Shown: piece by piece, positions 7,483 to 14,095 of the stretch
Layout of the letters: the number at the start of each line of letters is the position of its first letter
Numbering within the stretch: the first letter of the stretch is position 1
Translations under genes and position numbers: made by a program
Notes under the pieces: model-generated
Seen by the model: the letters and a program-made list of their open reading frames with translations, nothing else
Databases searched by the model: none
Told to the model about the DNA's origin: nothing
Assembly (NCBI GenBank): GCA_002773475.1
Contig: PFBB01000004.1
Span: forward strand, 1 to 21,670
Reading direction: 5' to 3'
Length of the DNA stretch: 21,670 nt
Origin: Candidatus Harrisonbacteria bacterium CG10_big_fil_rev_8_21_14_0_10_44_23
Lineage (GTDB): Bacteria > Patescibacteriota > Minisyncoccia > UBA6257 > 1-14-0-10-44-23

Positions 7483-7767
7483 TTAAATTATCTCAACTTG
7501 AGAAGACGACAAGGTGGGAAGGATAAAGAAATAGACGAAAGTAAAGGCGAGGATAATTAAAAGAGGTATGAGTATCCAAAGCCAAATTTTAGGCTTCTTT
7601 TTAATTTTAGGAGCTTGGTTTTCTGGGCTACTAACATCTTGGACCTGAGGCGGAGTGGCAATTTCTGGCTCGGGGGTTGCCTCTCCAGCCGCAATAGACC
7701 TAGCGTCAGACTCTAGGGTGCGGATAGCAACTTCGGGAATTGGAGGTGGGGGTGTTTTAGTTTCCAT
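7483..7767 (-). CDS. Small C-terminally anchored membrane protein of unknown function
   Basis: 94 aa: a Pro/Glu-rich, presumably disordered N-terminal half, a basic KIKKKPK cluster at 54-60, one strong membrane helix at about 61-83 and a short outside tail. The positive cluster before the helix predicts a cytoplasmic N-terminus. No family recognised. ATG at 7767 has no Shine-Dalgarno. Just upstream lie two direct copies of AAAAATGCGAAA (plus strand, 7780 and 7797). Confidence 0.65.
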   Translation of the reverse strand: METKTPPPPIPEVAIRTLESDARSIAAGEATPEPEIATPPQVQDVSSPENQAPKIKKKPKIWLWILIPLLIILAFTFVYFFILPTLSSSQVEII

Positions 7768-7779
7768 GGGAGTAATCGC

Positions 7780-7809
7780 AAAAATGCGAAATTTTTAAAA
7801 ATGCGAAAA
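7780..7809. repeat. Short direct repeats upstream of the 94-aa gene
   Basis: The 12-mer AAAAATGCGAAA occurs at 7780-7791 and 7797-7808, 17 nt apart. The first copy overlaps a small palindrome CGCAAAAATGCG (7777-7788). These could be regulator half-sites for the downstream minus-strand gene. Confidence 0.5.
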
Positions 7810-7833
7810 GAACAAGAGCTTACTTAGTATAGC

Positions 7834-7868
7834 AAAAAAGAAGACCCCGTGGCGGTGTGCCACGGGGT
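7834..7868 (-). terminator. Strong intrinsic terminator of the GC-rich cassette
   Basis: Perfect 10-bp stem (ACCCCGTGGC / GCCACGGGGT; plus-strand positions 7844-7853 and 7859-7868), 5-nt loop, then a T-rich tract on the minus strand (7834-7842). Confidence 0.85.
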
Positions 7869-7891
7869 TAAACGGGGAGGGCGAGAGGGCG

Positions 7892-8131
7892 CTACTTGCC
7901 GGCTGTGGCCGACATGGTGCCGACCAGTGGCACTCCCATCTCCCCTACGGGGATGTAGACGACGGTGTTGTTGGGGGAGCCCGCCATCATCTTCTGCGCC
8001 TCGATGGCGAGGTACTGAAGATACTGATCGGTGAGCGATGCCTGGATTTTCTCCATGGCGAGGGAGATGCCGGTGGCTTCGGCCACGCGACGCTTCTGAT
8101 CCTGCGTCGCGATGGCCACCTGGGTTTTCAT
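7892..8131 (-). CDS. Small GC-rich gene; product resembles the C-terminal end of an SPFH/prohibitin-like protein
   Basis: 79 aa from ATG 8131 to TAG 7892. Codons end mostly in G or C, quite unlike the A/T-ending codons of the neighbours, which suggests recent acquisition. The translation starts polar and helical (KRRVAEATGISLAMEKIQAS), continues LTDQYLQYLAIEAQKMM and ends in a beta-like VVYIPVGEMGVPLVGT segment. This order recalls the C-terminal end of SPFH/band-7 proteins, but no SPFH domain is present, so it is either a fragment or a stand-alone small protein. No Shine-Dalgarno is visible. A promoter-like TTAACA with TATCCT 17 nt on lies just upstream and would give a nearly leaderless mRNA. 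It has its own strong terminator. The family link is a weak inference. Confidence 0.6.
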   Translation of the reverse strand: MKTQVAIATQDQKRRVAEATGISLAMEKIQASLTDQYLQYLAIEAQKMMAGSPNNTVVYIPVGEMGVPLVGTMSATAGK

Positions 8132-8145
8132 TTAGAAAGGATAAT

Positions 8146-8178
8146 CTTTGACAACCAACTTGTTAATGGTTGCCAAAG
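8146..8178. promoter_or_regulatory. Operator-like imperfect inverted repeat upstream of the GC-rich gene
   Basis: Arms CTTTGACAACCA (8146-8157) and TGGTTGCCAAAG (8167-8178) pair at 11 of 12 positions. A third half-site GACAACCA repeats at 8179-8186. The repeat overlaps the predicted promoter of the 79-aa gene, as a regulator site would. Confidence 0.5.
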
Positions 8179-8205
8179 GACAACCAAAGGGCGACATAAA
8201 TTGTC

Positions 8206-8234
8206 AAAAAAAACCGCCCGGAAGGGCGGTTTTT
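8206..8234 (-). terminator. Intrinsic terminator after pnp
   Basis: Stem ACCGCCC (8213-8219) with GGGCGGT (8224-8230), tetraloop GGAA, and a T7 run on the minus strand (8206-8212). The plus-strand side also has T's (8230-8234), so it may work both ways. It separates pnp from the GC-rich cassette. Confidence 0.85.
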
Positions 8235-8249
8235 CCCCCATACTTCATA

Positions 8250-10352
8250 CTAGCTACCCTCCTTAGCCATCGCCTTGAGTGAGAGGCCAATTTTGCCGTT
8301 GTCTACTTTGACTACTTTGGCTTTAACTACGTCACCCATCTTCACAACATCTTCAACTTTCTTTACAAAGCCATCTTTTAGTTCGGAAACGTGAATCATG
8401 CCGTCTTTGCCTCCGCCTAGATCAACAATGGCGCCAAATTCTAAGATGCGAACAATCGGGCCTTCAACAATCTCCCCTACTGCGTATCCTTTAGTGATGC
8501 TTTTCACTTCAGCTAGGGCAGCTTCAGCAATTTCTTTATTCTTTCCGGCAACAAACACGGTGCCGTCTTCTTCGATATCGATTGACTCGGCGCCAGTTTT
8601 TTCAATTATTCCGTTGATAACTTTTCCTCCCGGGCCGATAACTTCACCAATTTGGGATGGATCAATCTTGATAATCAAAACTAGCGGAGCAAGTGGAGAA
8701 AGCTCTGGGCGAGGAGCCGCCAAGGTGGTGGCTATATGATCAAGGATTTCTAAGCGAGCTTTTTTAGCTTGATCTAAACCGTCTTTAAGCATTGGGATAG
8801 TTAATCCCTCAATCTTTACGTCCATTTGCATGGCGGTGATGCCGTCTTTAGTACCAGCAACTTTTAGGTCGGTGTCGCCAAAGTGGTCTTCGGTGCCTTG
8901 AAGGTCGGTGAGGACTTTATACTCCCCTTCTTTGTTACTCATTAAGCCCATAGCAATACCGGCAACTGGTTTTTTGATTGGCACACCGGCGTCCATTAAG
9001 GAAAGAGTGGTGGCACAAACAGTAGCCATAGAGGAGCTTCCGTTTGAGGACAGAATTTCGGTAACGGCGCGGAGGGTGTAGGGAAATTCGGTAACATCAG
9101 GAAGCATGTGCACGATAGCTTTTTGAGCTAAAGCACCATGACCAATCTCTCGACGACCGGGGCCGCGGAAAAATCCAACTTCACCAACAGAGTATGGCGG
9201 GAAGTTGTAGTGCAAGAGGAAGCGTTTCTTTCCGGAAAACTCAATTGTTTCAACAAGCTGCTCGGATCCGGGAGGAGCAATGGTGACAACAGATAGGGCT
9301 TGGGTTAGACCGCGAGCAAAAAGTGCGGATCCGTGGGCGCGTTTTAGTAGGCCAACTTCGGACTGAAGTGGGCGCACTGCATCAATGGCGCGGCCATCTG
9401 GGCGGCGATCGTGTTTGATGGCTTGCTCGTGGATGTATTCGTTGATGACTTCATCTAAATAGCTGATGGAAAGCTTGATGACGTCTTCTTCGACTTCTTG
9501 TTTTTCTAATTCTTCTTTCAAGCCTTTGTTTAAAGCAGAGATATTGGTTTCTCTACCAGCTTTATCTTGAGTGAAGACTGCGCCTTCTATCTTTCCATCG
9601 GCGTAGGTGCGAACAAATTGCTTTTGCTCTGCCGATAGCTCGTTGAGAGCGACGGTTTCTTTCTCTTTGCCAATCTCTTTTTGAATCTTAAGTTGAAAAT
9701 CAATGAGTTGAGAAATTTCAGCTTGGGCTTTTTCAAAAGTGGCCAAAGCTTCGTCTTCTTGGACCTCAATTCCCTCTAACTCAATCATATTGATGCGGTC
9801 TTTAGTTCCAGCAACGAAGGTGGAGTAGCGAAAACCTTCTTTAAGTTGAGAGTTGTTGGGGTTAACTAGACTTTGATCTTGTCCGTTGGCGATTTTTATA
9901 CCAGCAACTGGTCCTGCCCATGGAACACTGGAGATTGATAGGGCGAGAGAGGCGGTGATAAGAGAAAGGAAGTCGGGATCGTGTTCCTCGTCTAAGGAGA
10001 GTACGGTGATAACAACCTGAATTTCACGACGGAGGCGCTCATCAAACAAAGGACGAATGACTCGGTCCACCACTCGGCCAGCCAAGACGGCCTCTTCTGA
10101 GGGGCGACTTTCGCGGCGCATAAATCGGGAGCCGAGGATTTTTCCAATAGCATAAAATCTCTCTTCATATTCAACTCGGAGAGGGAAATAATCGAGATTT
10201 ACATCTTCCTTGCCCATTACCACAGTGGCCAAAATGGCGCTGTCGCCATAGCGACCAATCACAGCCGCATTGGCTTGTTGGGCTAAGTCGGAAACTTCAA
10301 AGCTTAATTCTTTACCGGCGTAATCCAGGGAAAATACTTTCTTGTTTTTCAT
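8250..10352 (-). CDS. pnp: Polyribonucleotide nucleotidyltransferase (PNPase)
   Basis: 3'-5' phosphorolytic exoribonuclease that degrades mRNA and can add tails; works as a trimer. The 700 aa are full length. RNase PH domain 1 spans about 10-225 with FFPLR-like and FMRRESRPSE segments, a helical linker about 230-310, RNase PH domain 2 about 320-545 with FFRGPGRREIGHG (394-406) and the catalytic GTEDHFGDTDLKVAGT (486-501), KH domain about 560-605 with GPGGK at 573-577, and S1 domain about 622-695. The catalytic aspartates (D489, D493/D495) and phosphate-binding arginines (R400-R401) are present. The start ATG lies five bases after the stop of the NYN nuclease gene, which implies co-transcription. 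Confidence 0.98.
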   Translation of the reverse strand: MKNKKVFSLDYAGKELSFEVSDLAQQANAAVIGRYGDSAILATVVMGKEDVNLDYFPLRVEYEERFYAIGKILGSRFMRRESRPSEEAVLAGRVVDRVIRPLFDERLRREIQVVITVLSLDEEHDPDFLSLITASLALSISSVPWAGPVAGIKIANGQDQSLVNPNNSQLKEGFRYSTFVAGTKDRINMIELEGIEVQEDEALATFEKAQAEISQLIDFQLKIQKEIGKEKETVALNELSAEQKQFVRTYADGKIEGAVFTQDKAGRETNISALNKGLKEELEKQEVEEDVIKLSISYLDEVINEYIHEQAIKHDRRPDGRAIDAVRPLQSEVGLLKRAHGSALFARGLTQALSVVTIAPPGSEQLVETIEFSGKKRFLLHYNFPPYSVGEVGFFRGPGRREIGHGALAQKAIVHMLPDVTEFPYTLRAVTEILSSNGSSSMATVCATTLSLMDAGVPIKKPVAGIAMGLMSNKEGEYKVLTDLQGTEDHFGDTDLKVAGTKDGITAMQMDVKIEGLTIPMLKDGLDQAKKARLEILDHIATTLAAPRPELSPLAPLVLIIKIDPSQIGEVIGPGGKVINGIIEKTGAESIDIEEDGTVFVAGKNKEIAEAALAEVKSITKGYAVGEIVEGPIVRILEFGAIVDLGGGKDGMIHVSELKDGFVKKVEDVVKMGDVVKAKVVKVDNGKIGLSLKAMAKEGS

Positions 10353-10357
10353 AGATA

Positions 10358-10966
10358 TTAATTATTTTTTCTTGGTTGACGACGAGGTCCTCGGCGGGAT
10401 TGATTGCCAGAACCACGGCGGCGATTAATTTTGATTAACGATTTTGGTATATCTTCGACGGGGGTAAATTTGTCAGCAGCTTCTTTTAGCTTTCCATTCG
10501 TGGATTGGCCAAAGCCAACTACTTCAATTTCTAGACCCTTTCCCCAACGAAGGTAATCGACGAGAGGAATAAAGTCTCCGTCTCCGGTGATTAAGATTAC
10601 TGCATCAAGAGAATCGGATAGGCGGACGGCATCGATGGCCATACCAACATCCCAGTCGGCTTTTTTCATGCCCCCGGGGTAAAGCTGTAGGTCTTTGATT
10701 CGAAGATCAATGCCAGTTTTTTCTAAGGCTTCAAAGAAGCTTGATTCGCTCTTGCCACTGATTGTTGCGTGGCTAGCTTCGGCGGCAGCCAAAACAGCCT
10801 CACTTTGCACAACGTAAGCTAGGGCACGGATGAGTTTTCGTTCGCCGACTATGTGGTCAATCAACTGTTTGTAATTAACGCGGGAGTCGTAGAGATTCTT
10901 TGCGGAATGATAAAGATTTTGAATATCGATGAAAATTCCGATTCTTTGGTCTTTGTGATGAAACAT
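10358..10966 (-). CDS. NYN-domain (LabA/DUF88-like, PIN-fold) putative endoribonuclease
   Basis: 202 aa. The NYN/PIN fold is shown by IFIDIQNLYHSA at 11-22 (acidic D14), KADWDVGMAIDA at 102-112 (D104, D106, D112) and ILITGDGDFIPLV at 124-136 (D129, D131). These acidic residues form the metal site in this family of ribonucleases, so it is probably active. The tail from 181 is basic, Arg/Gly-rich and likely binds RNA. It sits between rpsO and pnp on the same strand, five bases from pnp, which suggests a joint role in RNA decay. Two TATAAT boxes lie just upstream (10978 and 10985). No Shine-Dalgarno precedes ATG 10966. Confidence 0.9.
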   Translation of the reverse strand: MFHHKDQRIGIFIDIQNLYHSAKNLYDSRVNYKQLIDHIVGERKLIRALAYVVQSEAVLAAAEASHATISGKSESSFFEALEKTGIDLRIKDLQLYPGGMKKADWDVGMAIDAVRLSDSLDAVILITGDGDFIPLVDYLRWGKGLEIEVVGFGQSTNGKLKEAADKFTPVEDIPKSLIKINRRRGSGNQSRRGPRRQPRKNN

Positions 10967-10968
10967 AT

Positions 10969-11010
10969 TGAAAATGGATTATAAATTATAAATACAGAAT
11001 TAAGAATATT
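10969..11010. repeat. Weak heptamer-phased AT-rich leader of the NYN gene
   Basis: On the minus strand six successive 7-nt units can be read, such as TTAATTC, ATAATTT and ATAATCC, ending two bases before the ATG. Phasing places two TATAAT boxes (plus positions 10978-10983 and 10985-10990) exactly 7 nt apart. AT-richness makes this the least certain of the arrays. Confidence 0.4.
10978..10990 (-). promoter_or_regulatory. Duplicated -10 boxes before the NYN gene
   Basis: Two perfect TATAAT hexamers on the minus strand, 7 nt apart. The nearer one ends 11 nt before the ATG, so an internal promoter here would give an almost leaderless NYN-pnp mRNA. No clear -35. Confidence 0.45.
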
Positions 11011-11024
11011 TTGCTGGGCGGGGA

Positions 11025-11094
11025 GAAAAATATGGAAAAAAATTACCGGATCACACTTTAAGCGCTCGCCAGAGGCGAGCGCTTAAAGTGTGAT
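11025..11094 (-). terminator. Very long perfect hairpin between rpsO and the NYN gene (terminator or RNase III site)
   Basis: Arms at 11050-11070 and 11074-11094 are perfectly complementary for 21 bp around a 3-nt loop. On the minus strand the hairpin begins four bases after the rpsO stop. A seven-T run follows at 11033-11039, too far from the stem (about 10 nt) for an ideal terminator. The stem is much longer than a terminator needs and is long enough for an RNase III substrate. Confidence 0.75.
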
Positions 11095-11098
11095 TACC

Positions 11099-11365
11099 CT
11101 ATTTCTTGAGATTGAGTTTTTTTACGAGCTTCTTGTAGCCTTTTTCGTCGTGCTTCTCGAAGTAGCTGAGAAGGCGACGACGTCGTCCAACCATCATCAA
11201 GAGTCCTCGTCGGGAGTGGTTATCCTTCGGATTTTTCTTAAGGTGGCTGGTGAGCTCATCGATTCGCTTGGTTAGAAGGGCAACTTGGACCGGAACCGAC
11301 CCAGTGTCTTTGTCACCAATACTGAATTCTTTAATGGCTCGCTTCTTTTTGTTAGAGGTCAACAT
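11099..11365 (-). CDS. rpsO: 30S ribosomal protein S15
   Basis: 88 aa, exactly the family's usual length. S15 binds 16S rRNA at the central domain junction and nucleates the 30S platform. Conserved stretches are DTGSVPVQVALLTKRI at 20-35, LTSHLKKNPKDNHSRRGL at 38-55 and GRRRRLLSYFEK at 60-71. ATG at 11365 has no Shine-Dalgarno; its leader holds a four-unit heptamer array. It follows the S1-like gene on the same strand by about 60 nt and precedes the NYN and pnp genes, a variant of the classic rpsO-pnp operon. Confidence 0.97.
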   Translation of the reverse strand: MLTSNKKKRAIKEFSIGDKDTGSVPVQVALLTKRIDELTSHLKKNPKDNHSRRGLLMMVGRRRRLLSYFEKHDEKGYKKLVKKLNLKK

Positions 11366-11369
11366 ATTA

Positions 11370-11397
11370 GTTGGTAGTTAGTAGTGAGTAGTTAACA
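11370..11397. repeat. Heptanucleotide tandem array, 4 units
   Basis: Four uninterrupted 7-nt units of consensus GTTAGTA (plus strand), starting 5 nt from the rpsO start codon. The unit differs from the one before rsmA but begins with the same GT and keeps the 7-nt step. Confidence 0.75.
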
Positions 11398-11424
11398 TCT
11401 ACTCATCTATAACATATATTTTTA

Positions 11425-12597
11425 TTATTGTCCAGAGTCAGCCTCTTCGGCTTTTGCGACTTTTTCTTCTTCGGCGGGTTGGCTATTGTCCTTGATCTCA
11501 GGGTGCTTAGCCTTAAACTCGTCGGTAAGTTTTAGAATGATGCGCTTTTCTTCTGGGTTGATAAGGTCGATGCGAAACTCATATTTTTGCTCTAATTCGA
11601 GCACGTCTTTCATGATTTCTACAGAACCAAACTCAGATACGTGGATTAAGCCCTGAATATCTTCGTCGATGGCAACAAACGCGCCGAAAGGATTAAAGCG
11701 AGATATTGCTCCCGAAATGCTTTGGCCTTCTTTGTATTTGTCTTTAACTTTATCCCAAGGATTATCTTTAAGCGCTTTAAGGGACAAGGATACTTTACCA
11801 TCCTTGATCTCAACAATCTTGGCTTTTACGCTGTCGTTAACTTTGAGCACTTCTTTGGGGTCGTCGATTAAGCGGTGGTCAATCTCGGAGATGTGGATTA
11901 GCCCTTCAACTGCGGGTTGGTCAGCAAAGCGAATGAAGGCACCGAAGTCAGCTACTCCAGAGATAATTCCATCAATTACATCCCCCACGTTGTAGGCGTC
12001 GAGGAGTTTTTTAACACTTTCTCCAGTTACTTCTTTCTCGGAAACAATTAGTTTATTGGCGGCAGGGTTGGAGGCAATAATTTTTACCTTGAGCTTTTGG
12101 CCAACTAATTTCTTTAATTCTTCTAAGATCTTTTGTTTGTCACCATCTTCTACGCGAGGATAGTTTTCGTTAGAAAGTTGGCTGGCGGGCAAGAAGGCTT
12201 TGACTCCAGCGATGTCGGTCATTAAACCACCGGCGTTAGCACCTTCGATAGTGACAGTGATTGCTTCGTCCCTGTCTTTAACTTCGTTAACCTCCTCCCA
12301 AAGCTGTTGCTTGCCGGCTTCGGCTAGGGAAAGATCAACAAAACCATCTTGATCTTCATCTTCTAAGATCTTAGCTTTAATGCTTTCGCCTTCCTTTAGG
12401 TTTTTGATTAAGTCGGAGGCATTTGAGAATTCAATTCCGTAAACTCGGCCAGTGCCAAATTTACCTAGGTCGAAATAAGCGACTCTCTTTCCTCTTTCAA
12501 TTAAGGCGGCTTCAATGAAGTCTCCTTCTTTAATTTCTTTAATTACGTCTGCCTCTTGTTTGATTAATCTGGTGATAGCAGAAGGTTTTTTTTGCAT
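11425..12597 (-). CDS. rpsA: S1-domain RNA-binding protein (30S ribosomal protein S1-like), four S1 repeats
   Basis: Binds single-stranded mRNA and brings it to the ribosome. Its 390 aa hold four S1 repeats at about 24-92, 111-187, 203-274 and 290-358. The last two are the most canonical, with VADFGAFIRF and EGLIHISE, then FNPFGAFVAI and QGLIHVSE. The tail from 362 is acidic and Lys/Glu-rich. E. coli S1 has six repeats; four is common in other phyla. ATG at 12597 has no Shine-Dalgarno. It leads the RNA-related minus-strand series S1, rpsO, NYN, pnp. Confidence 0.92.
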   Translation of the reverse strand: MQKKPSAITRLIKQEADVIKEIKEGDFIEAALIERGKRVAYFDLGKFGTGRVYGIEFSNASDLIKNLKEGESIKAKILEDEDQDGFVDLSLAEAGKQQLWEEVNEVKDRDEAITVTIEGANAGGLMTDIAGVKAFLPASQLSNENYPRVEDGDKQKILEELKKLVGQKLKVKIIASNPAANKLIVSEKEVTGESVKKLLDAYNVGDVIDGIISGVADFGAFIRFADQPAVEGLIHISEIDHRLIDDPKEVLKVNDSVKAKIVEIKDGKVSLSLKALKDNPWDKVKDKYKEGQSISGAISRFNPFGAFVAIDEDIQGLIHVSEFGSVEIMKDVLELEQKYEFRIDLINPEEKRIILKLTDEFKAKHPEIKDNSQPAEEEKVAKAEEADSGQ

Positions 12598-12610
12598 AGT
12601 TTTAGTAAGT

Positions 12611-12631
12611 ACCCTTCGATAAACTCAGGGT
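12611..12631. repeat. REP-like palindrome of the CCCTTCGA...TCAGGG type
   Basis: ACCCT and AGGGT flank a partly symmetric core, giving a sequence close to the CCCTTCGACAAGCTCAGGG palindromes that I recall as widespread in bacterial genomes and metagenomes. It lies 13 nt upstream of the S1-like start codon. Confidence 0.5.
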
Positions 12632-12683
12632 GTTGCTCGATTTACCAAGCAATAAAAAACACGCTCTTTGGTTAATTTTAATT

Positions 12684-12721
12684 GGTATCTGGGCCGCGAG
12701 CATGCGGGCGACCGAGCTACC
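12684..12721. repeat. GC-rich imperfect palindrome
   Basis: A 38-nt GC-rich stretch in an AT-rich gap. GGTA pairs with TACC at the ends and CCGC with GCGG near the centre, with single mismatches between short paired blocks. No T-run follows. Part of it resembles an antisense D-arm of a tRNA, but it does not fold as a tRNA. Function unknown. Confidence 0.4.
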
Positions 12722-12752
12722 AGAGCGAGAAAATAATAGCAGGAAATAGAAA

Positions 12753-12787
12753 ATGAATCAAGAAGCACGAATTATGAATCATGAATA
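12753..12787. repeat. Heptanucleotide tandem array, 5 units
   Basis: Five uninterrupted 7-nt units of consensus ATGAATC (plus strand), with the middle two units diverged. Looser units may extend back to about 12732. It lies between the S1-like gene and the terminator of the 74-aa gene. Confidence 0.7.
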
Positions 12788-12824
12788 GAAAAGGCGTGGG
12801 CCGCAGGGTGCGGGCTACGCCTTT
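12786..12824 (-). terminator. Intrinsic terminator of the 74-aa membrane protein gene
   Basis: Outer stem AAAGGCGT/ACGCCTTT (plus positions 12790-12797 and 12817-12824), inner stem CCGCA/TGCGG (12801-12805 and 12809-12813), 3x3 internal loop, and TTTT on the minus strand overlapping the stem base. Confidence 0.6.
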
Positions 12825-12874
12825 CAGGGGGGCAGAGGCTAAGGGTTGTGCCTGCCCTACCGGCAGTTGACGGA

Positions 12875-13099
12875 TTATGGAAACAGGTTGGTGATCGGGT
12901 GGAGCAAGAATTGAGAAACGAGCCCAAGCAACCAAATCACGACACAAAGGATGAAGACGAACAGAAGCCCAGCACCCACTCGCAAAAATGGATTGGAGAC
13001 GGATGTGCCGCTAAAGTATTTGACACTCTCCCTAAAGAGGAGAAAGACCAGGGCGCATAGCACCCATGCACTGAGGGCGAAAATCGACTGAGTGTTCAT
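12875..13099 (-). CDS. Small two-helix membrane protein of unknown function
   Basis: 74 aa. Two hydrophobic helices at about residues 7-22 and 41-66 with a short polar loop between; this hairpin shape is common among small uncharacterised membrane proteins, and I recognise no family. Start ATG 13099 has the strongest Shine-Dalgarno in the window (GGGGAGG, 4-nt spacer). Codon use is more GC-rich than in the neighbours. A promoter with perfect TTGACA (13163-13158) and its own terminator make it a self-contained unit, like the GC-rich 79-aa gene. Divergent from fba. Confidence 0.7.
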   Translation of the reverse strand: MNTQSIFALSAWVLCALVFLLFRESVKYFSGTSVSNPFLRVGAGLLFVFILCVVIWLLGLVSQFLLHPITNLFP

Positions 13100-13135
13100 A
13101 AATCCTCCCCACGCTCGGAATTGAGCAGTTTTGAA

Positions 13136-13163
13136 ATACTATAATATTCAAGCTTTTTGTCAA
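13136..13163 (-). promoter_or_regulatory. Promoter of the 74-aa membrane protein gene
   Basis: -35 TTGACA (13163-13158, perfect), 16-nt spacer, -10 TAGTAT (13141-13136). Just upstream, ATCCCT and AGGGAT half-sites (about 13165-13187) form a palindrome between this promoter and fba. Confidence 0.6.
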
Positions 13164-13197
13164 ATCCCTAGGTTATCCCAGGGATAAAGAGGTGTGC

Positions 13198-13203
13198 TAA
13201 AAT
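13198..13203 (+). promoter_or_regulatory. -10 box for the fba-thyX operon
   Basis: TAAAAT ends seven bases before the fba ATG, which predicts a leaderless transcript. No convincing -35. An AGGTGAG lies directly against the ATG, too close for normal Shine-Dalgarno use. Confidence 0.4.
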
Positions 13204-13210
13204 AGGTGAG

Positions 13211-14095
13211 ATGAAGAGCTTAAAAGATTGCTTAAAAGAGGCTGAAAAGAAAAAAAGAGCGATTGGCCATTTTAACGTTTCAGATAATTACACCTTGAAA
13301 GCAGTTTTTGATGCAGCAAAAAAACTAAGTGACTACGCCGGTTGGAAAATCCCAATCATTATTGGAGTTTCGGAGGGTGAGAGAGATATTTTAGGAACGG
13401 CAATTGTTTCAACTACGGTGCACAAACTGAGAACCGATTTTGACTACCCAATTTTTATCAACGCTGACCACACCCACTCATTGGCACGTGTGAAGGAGGC
13501 GGTGGCGGCGGGATTTGACGCAATCTTGTTTGATGCGGGGCGGCTACCACTTAAAGAAAATATTGCAGCAACTCAAGAGGTGGTTCGTTTTGCAAAGTTG
13601 CGAGATAGCAAAATCTTGATTGAGGGAGAATTGGGATATATAGGAAGTGCGTCAGCCGTTTTTGATGAAATTCCTAAAGGTGCGGAGATTGATGTGAGCA
13701 CAATCACCAAAGCGGAAGACGCAAAAAACTTTGTTAGAAAAACTGGAGTAGATTTGTTGGCTCCAGCAGTGGGTAATGTGCACGGAATGTTTAAAAATGC
13801 CCCCAATCCAAACCTGCATATTGAGAGAGTGCGAGAGATTAGACGGGCGGTAAATACTCCTTTAGTTCTCCACGGCGGAAGCGGGATAAGAAATGCAGAC
13901 TTTATTGCGGCAATTAGTCACGGGGTGAGAATAGTTCATGTTTCGACTGAGTTAAGACGGGCGTGGCGCGACGGATTGGAAAAATCATTTAAAAAAGATA
14001 AAGATGAAGTAGCCCCATATCGCTTGATGAGTGAGTCAATTGGGCAAATGCAAAAAATCGTAGAAGAAAGATTAAAACTTTTAAATCTTGTTTAA
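13211..14095 (+). CDS. fba: Class II fructose-bisphosphate aldolase family protein
   Basis: Zn-dependent aldolase that interconverts fructose 1,6-bisphosphate and two triose phosphates. The 294 aa have class II landmarks: GHFNVSD at 19-25, INADHTH at 83-89 (D86 and metal-ligand H87), ILIEGELGYIG at 135-145, GNVHG at 188-192 (H191), LVLHGGSG at 218-225 (H221) and a phosphate-binding INVSTELR-like VHVSTELR at 242-249. The usual NIDTD is replaced by HVSTE, so the exact sugar substrate is less certain; tagatose-type aldolases share this fold. Its TAA overlaps the thyX ATG by one base, so the two are translated together. Divergent from the 74-aa gene. Confidence 0.88.
   Translation: MKSLKDCLKEAEKKKRAIGHFNVSDNYTLKAVFDAAKKLSDYAGWKIPIIIGVSEGERDILGTAIVSTTVHKLRTDFDYPIFINADHTHSLARVKEAVAAGFDAILFDAGRLPLKENIAATQEVVRFAKLRDSKILIEGELGYIGSASAVFDEIPKGAEIDVSTITKAEDAKNFVRKTGVDLLAPAVGNVHGMFKNAPNPNLHIERVREIRRAVNTPLVLHGGSGIRNADFIAAISHGVRIVHVSTELRRAWRDGLEKSFKKDKDEVAPYRLMSESIGQMQKIVEERLKLLNLV

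Noticed and set aside
12700..12728. Antisense tRNA-like stretch (D-arm-like GAGCTACC)
   Set aside because: No T-arm consensus, no anticodon stem and no acceptor pairing can be built around it.
12717..12947. 76-codon minus-strand frame overlapping the 74-aa gene
   Set aside because: It runs through the terminator hairpin and the heptamer array, has no start context and overlaps a better gene.
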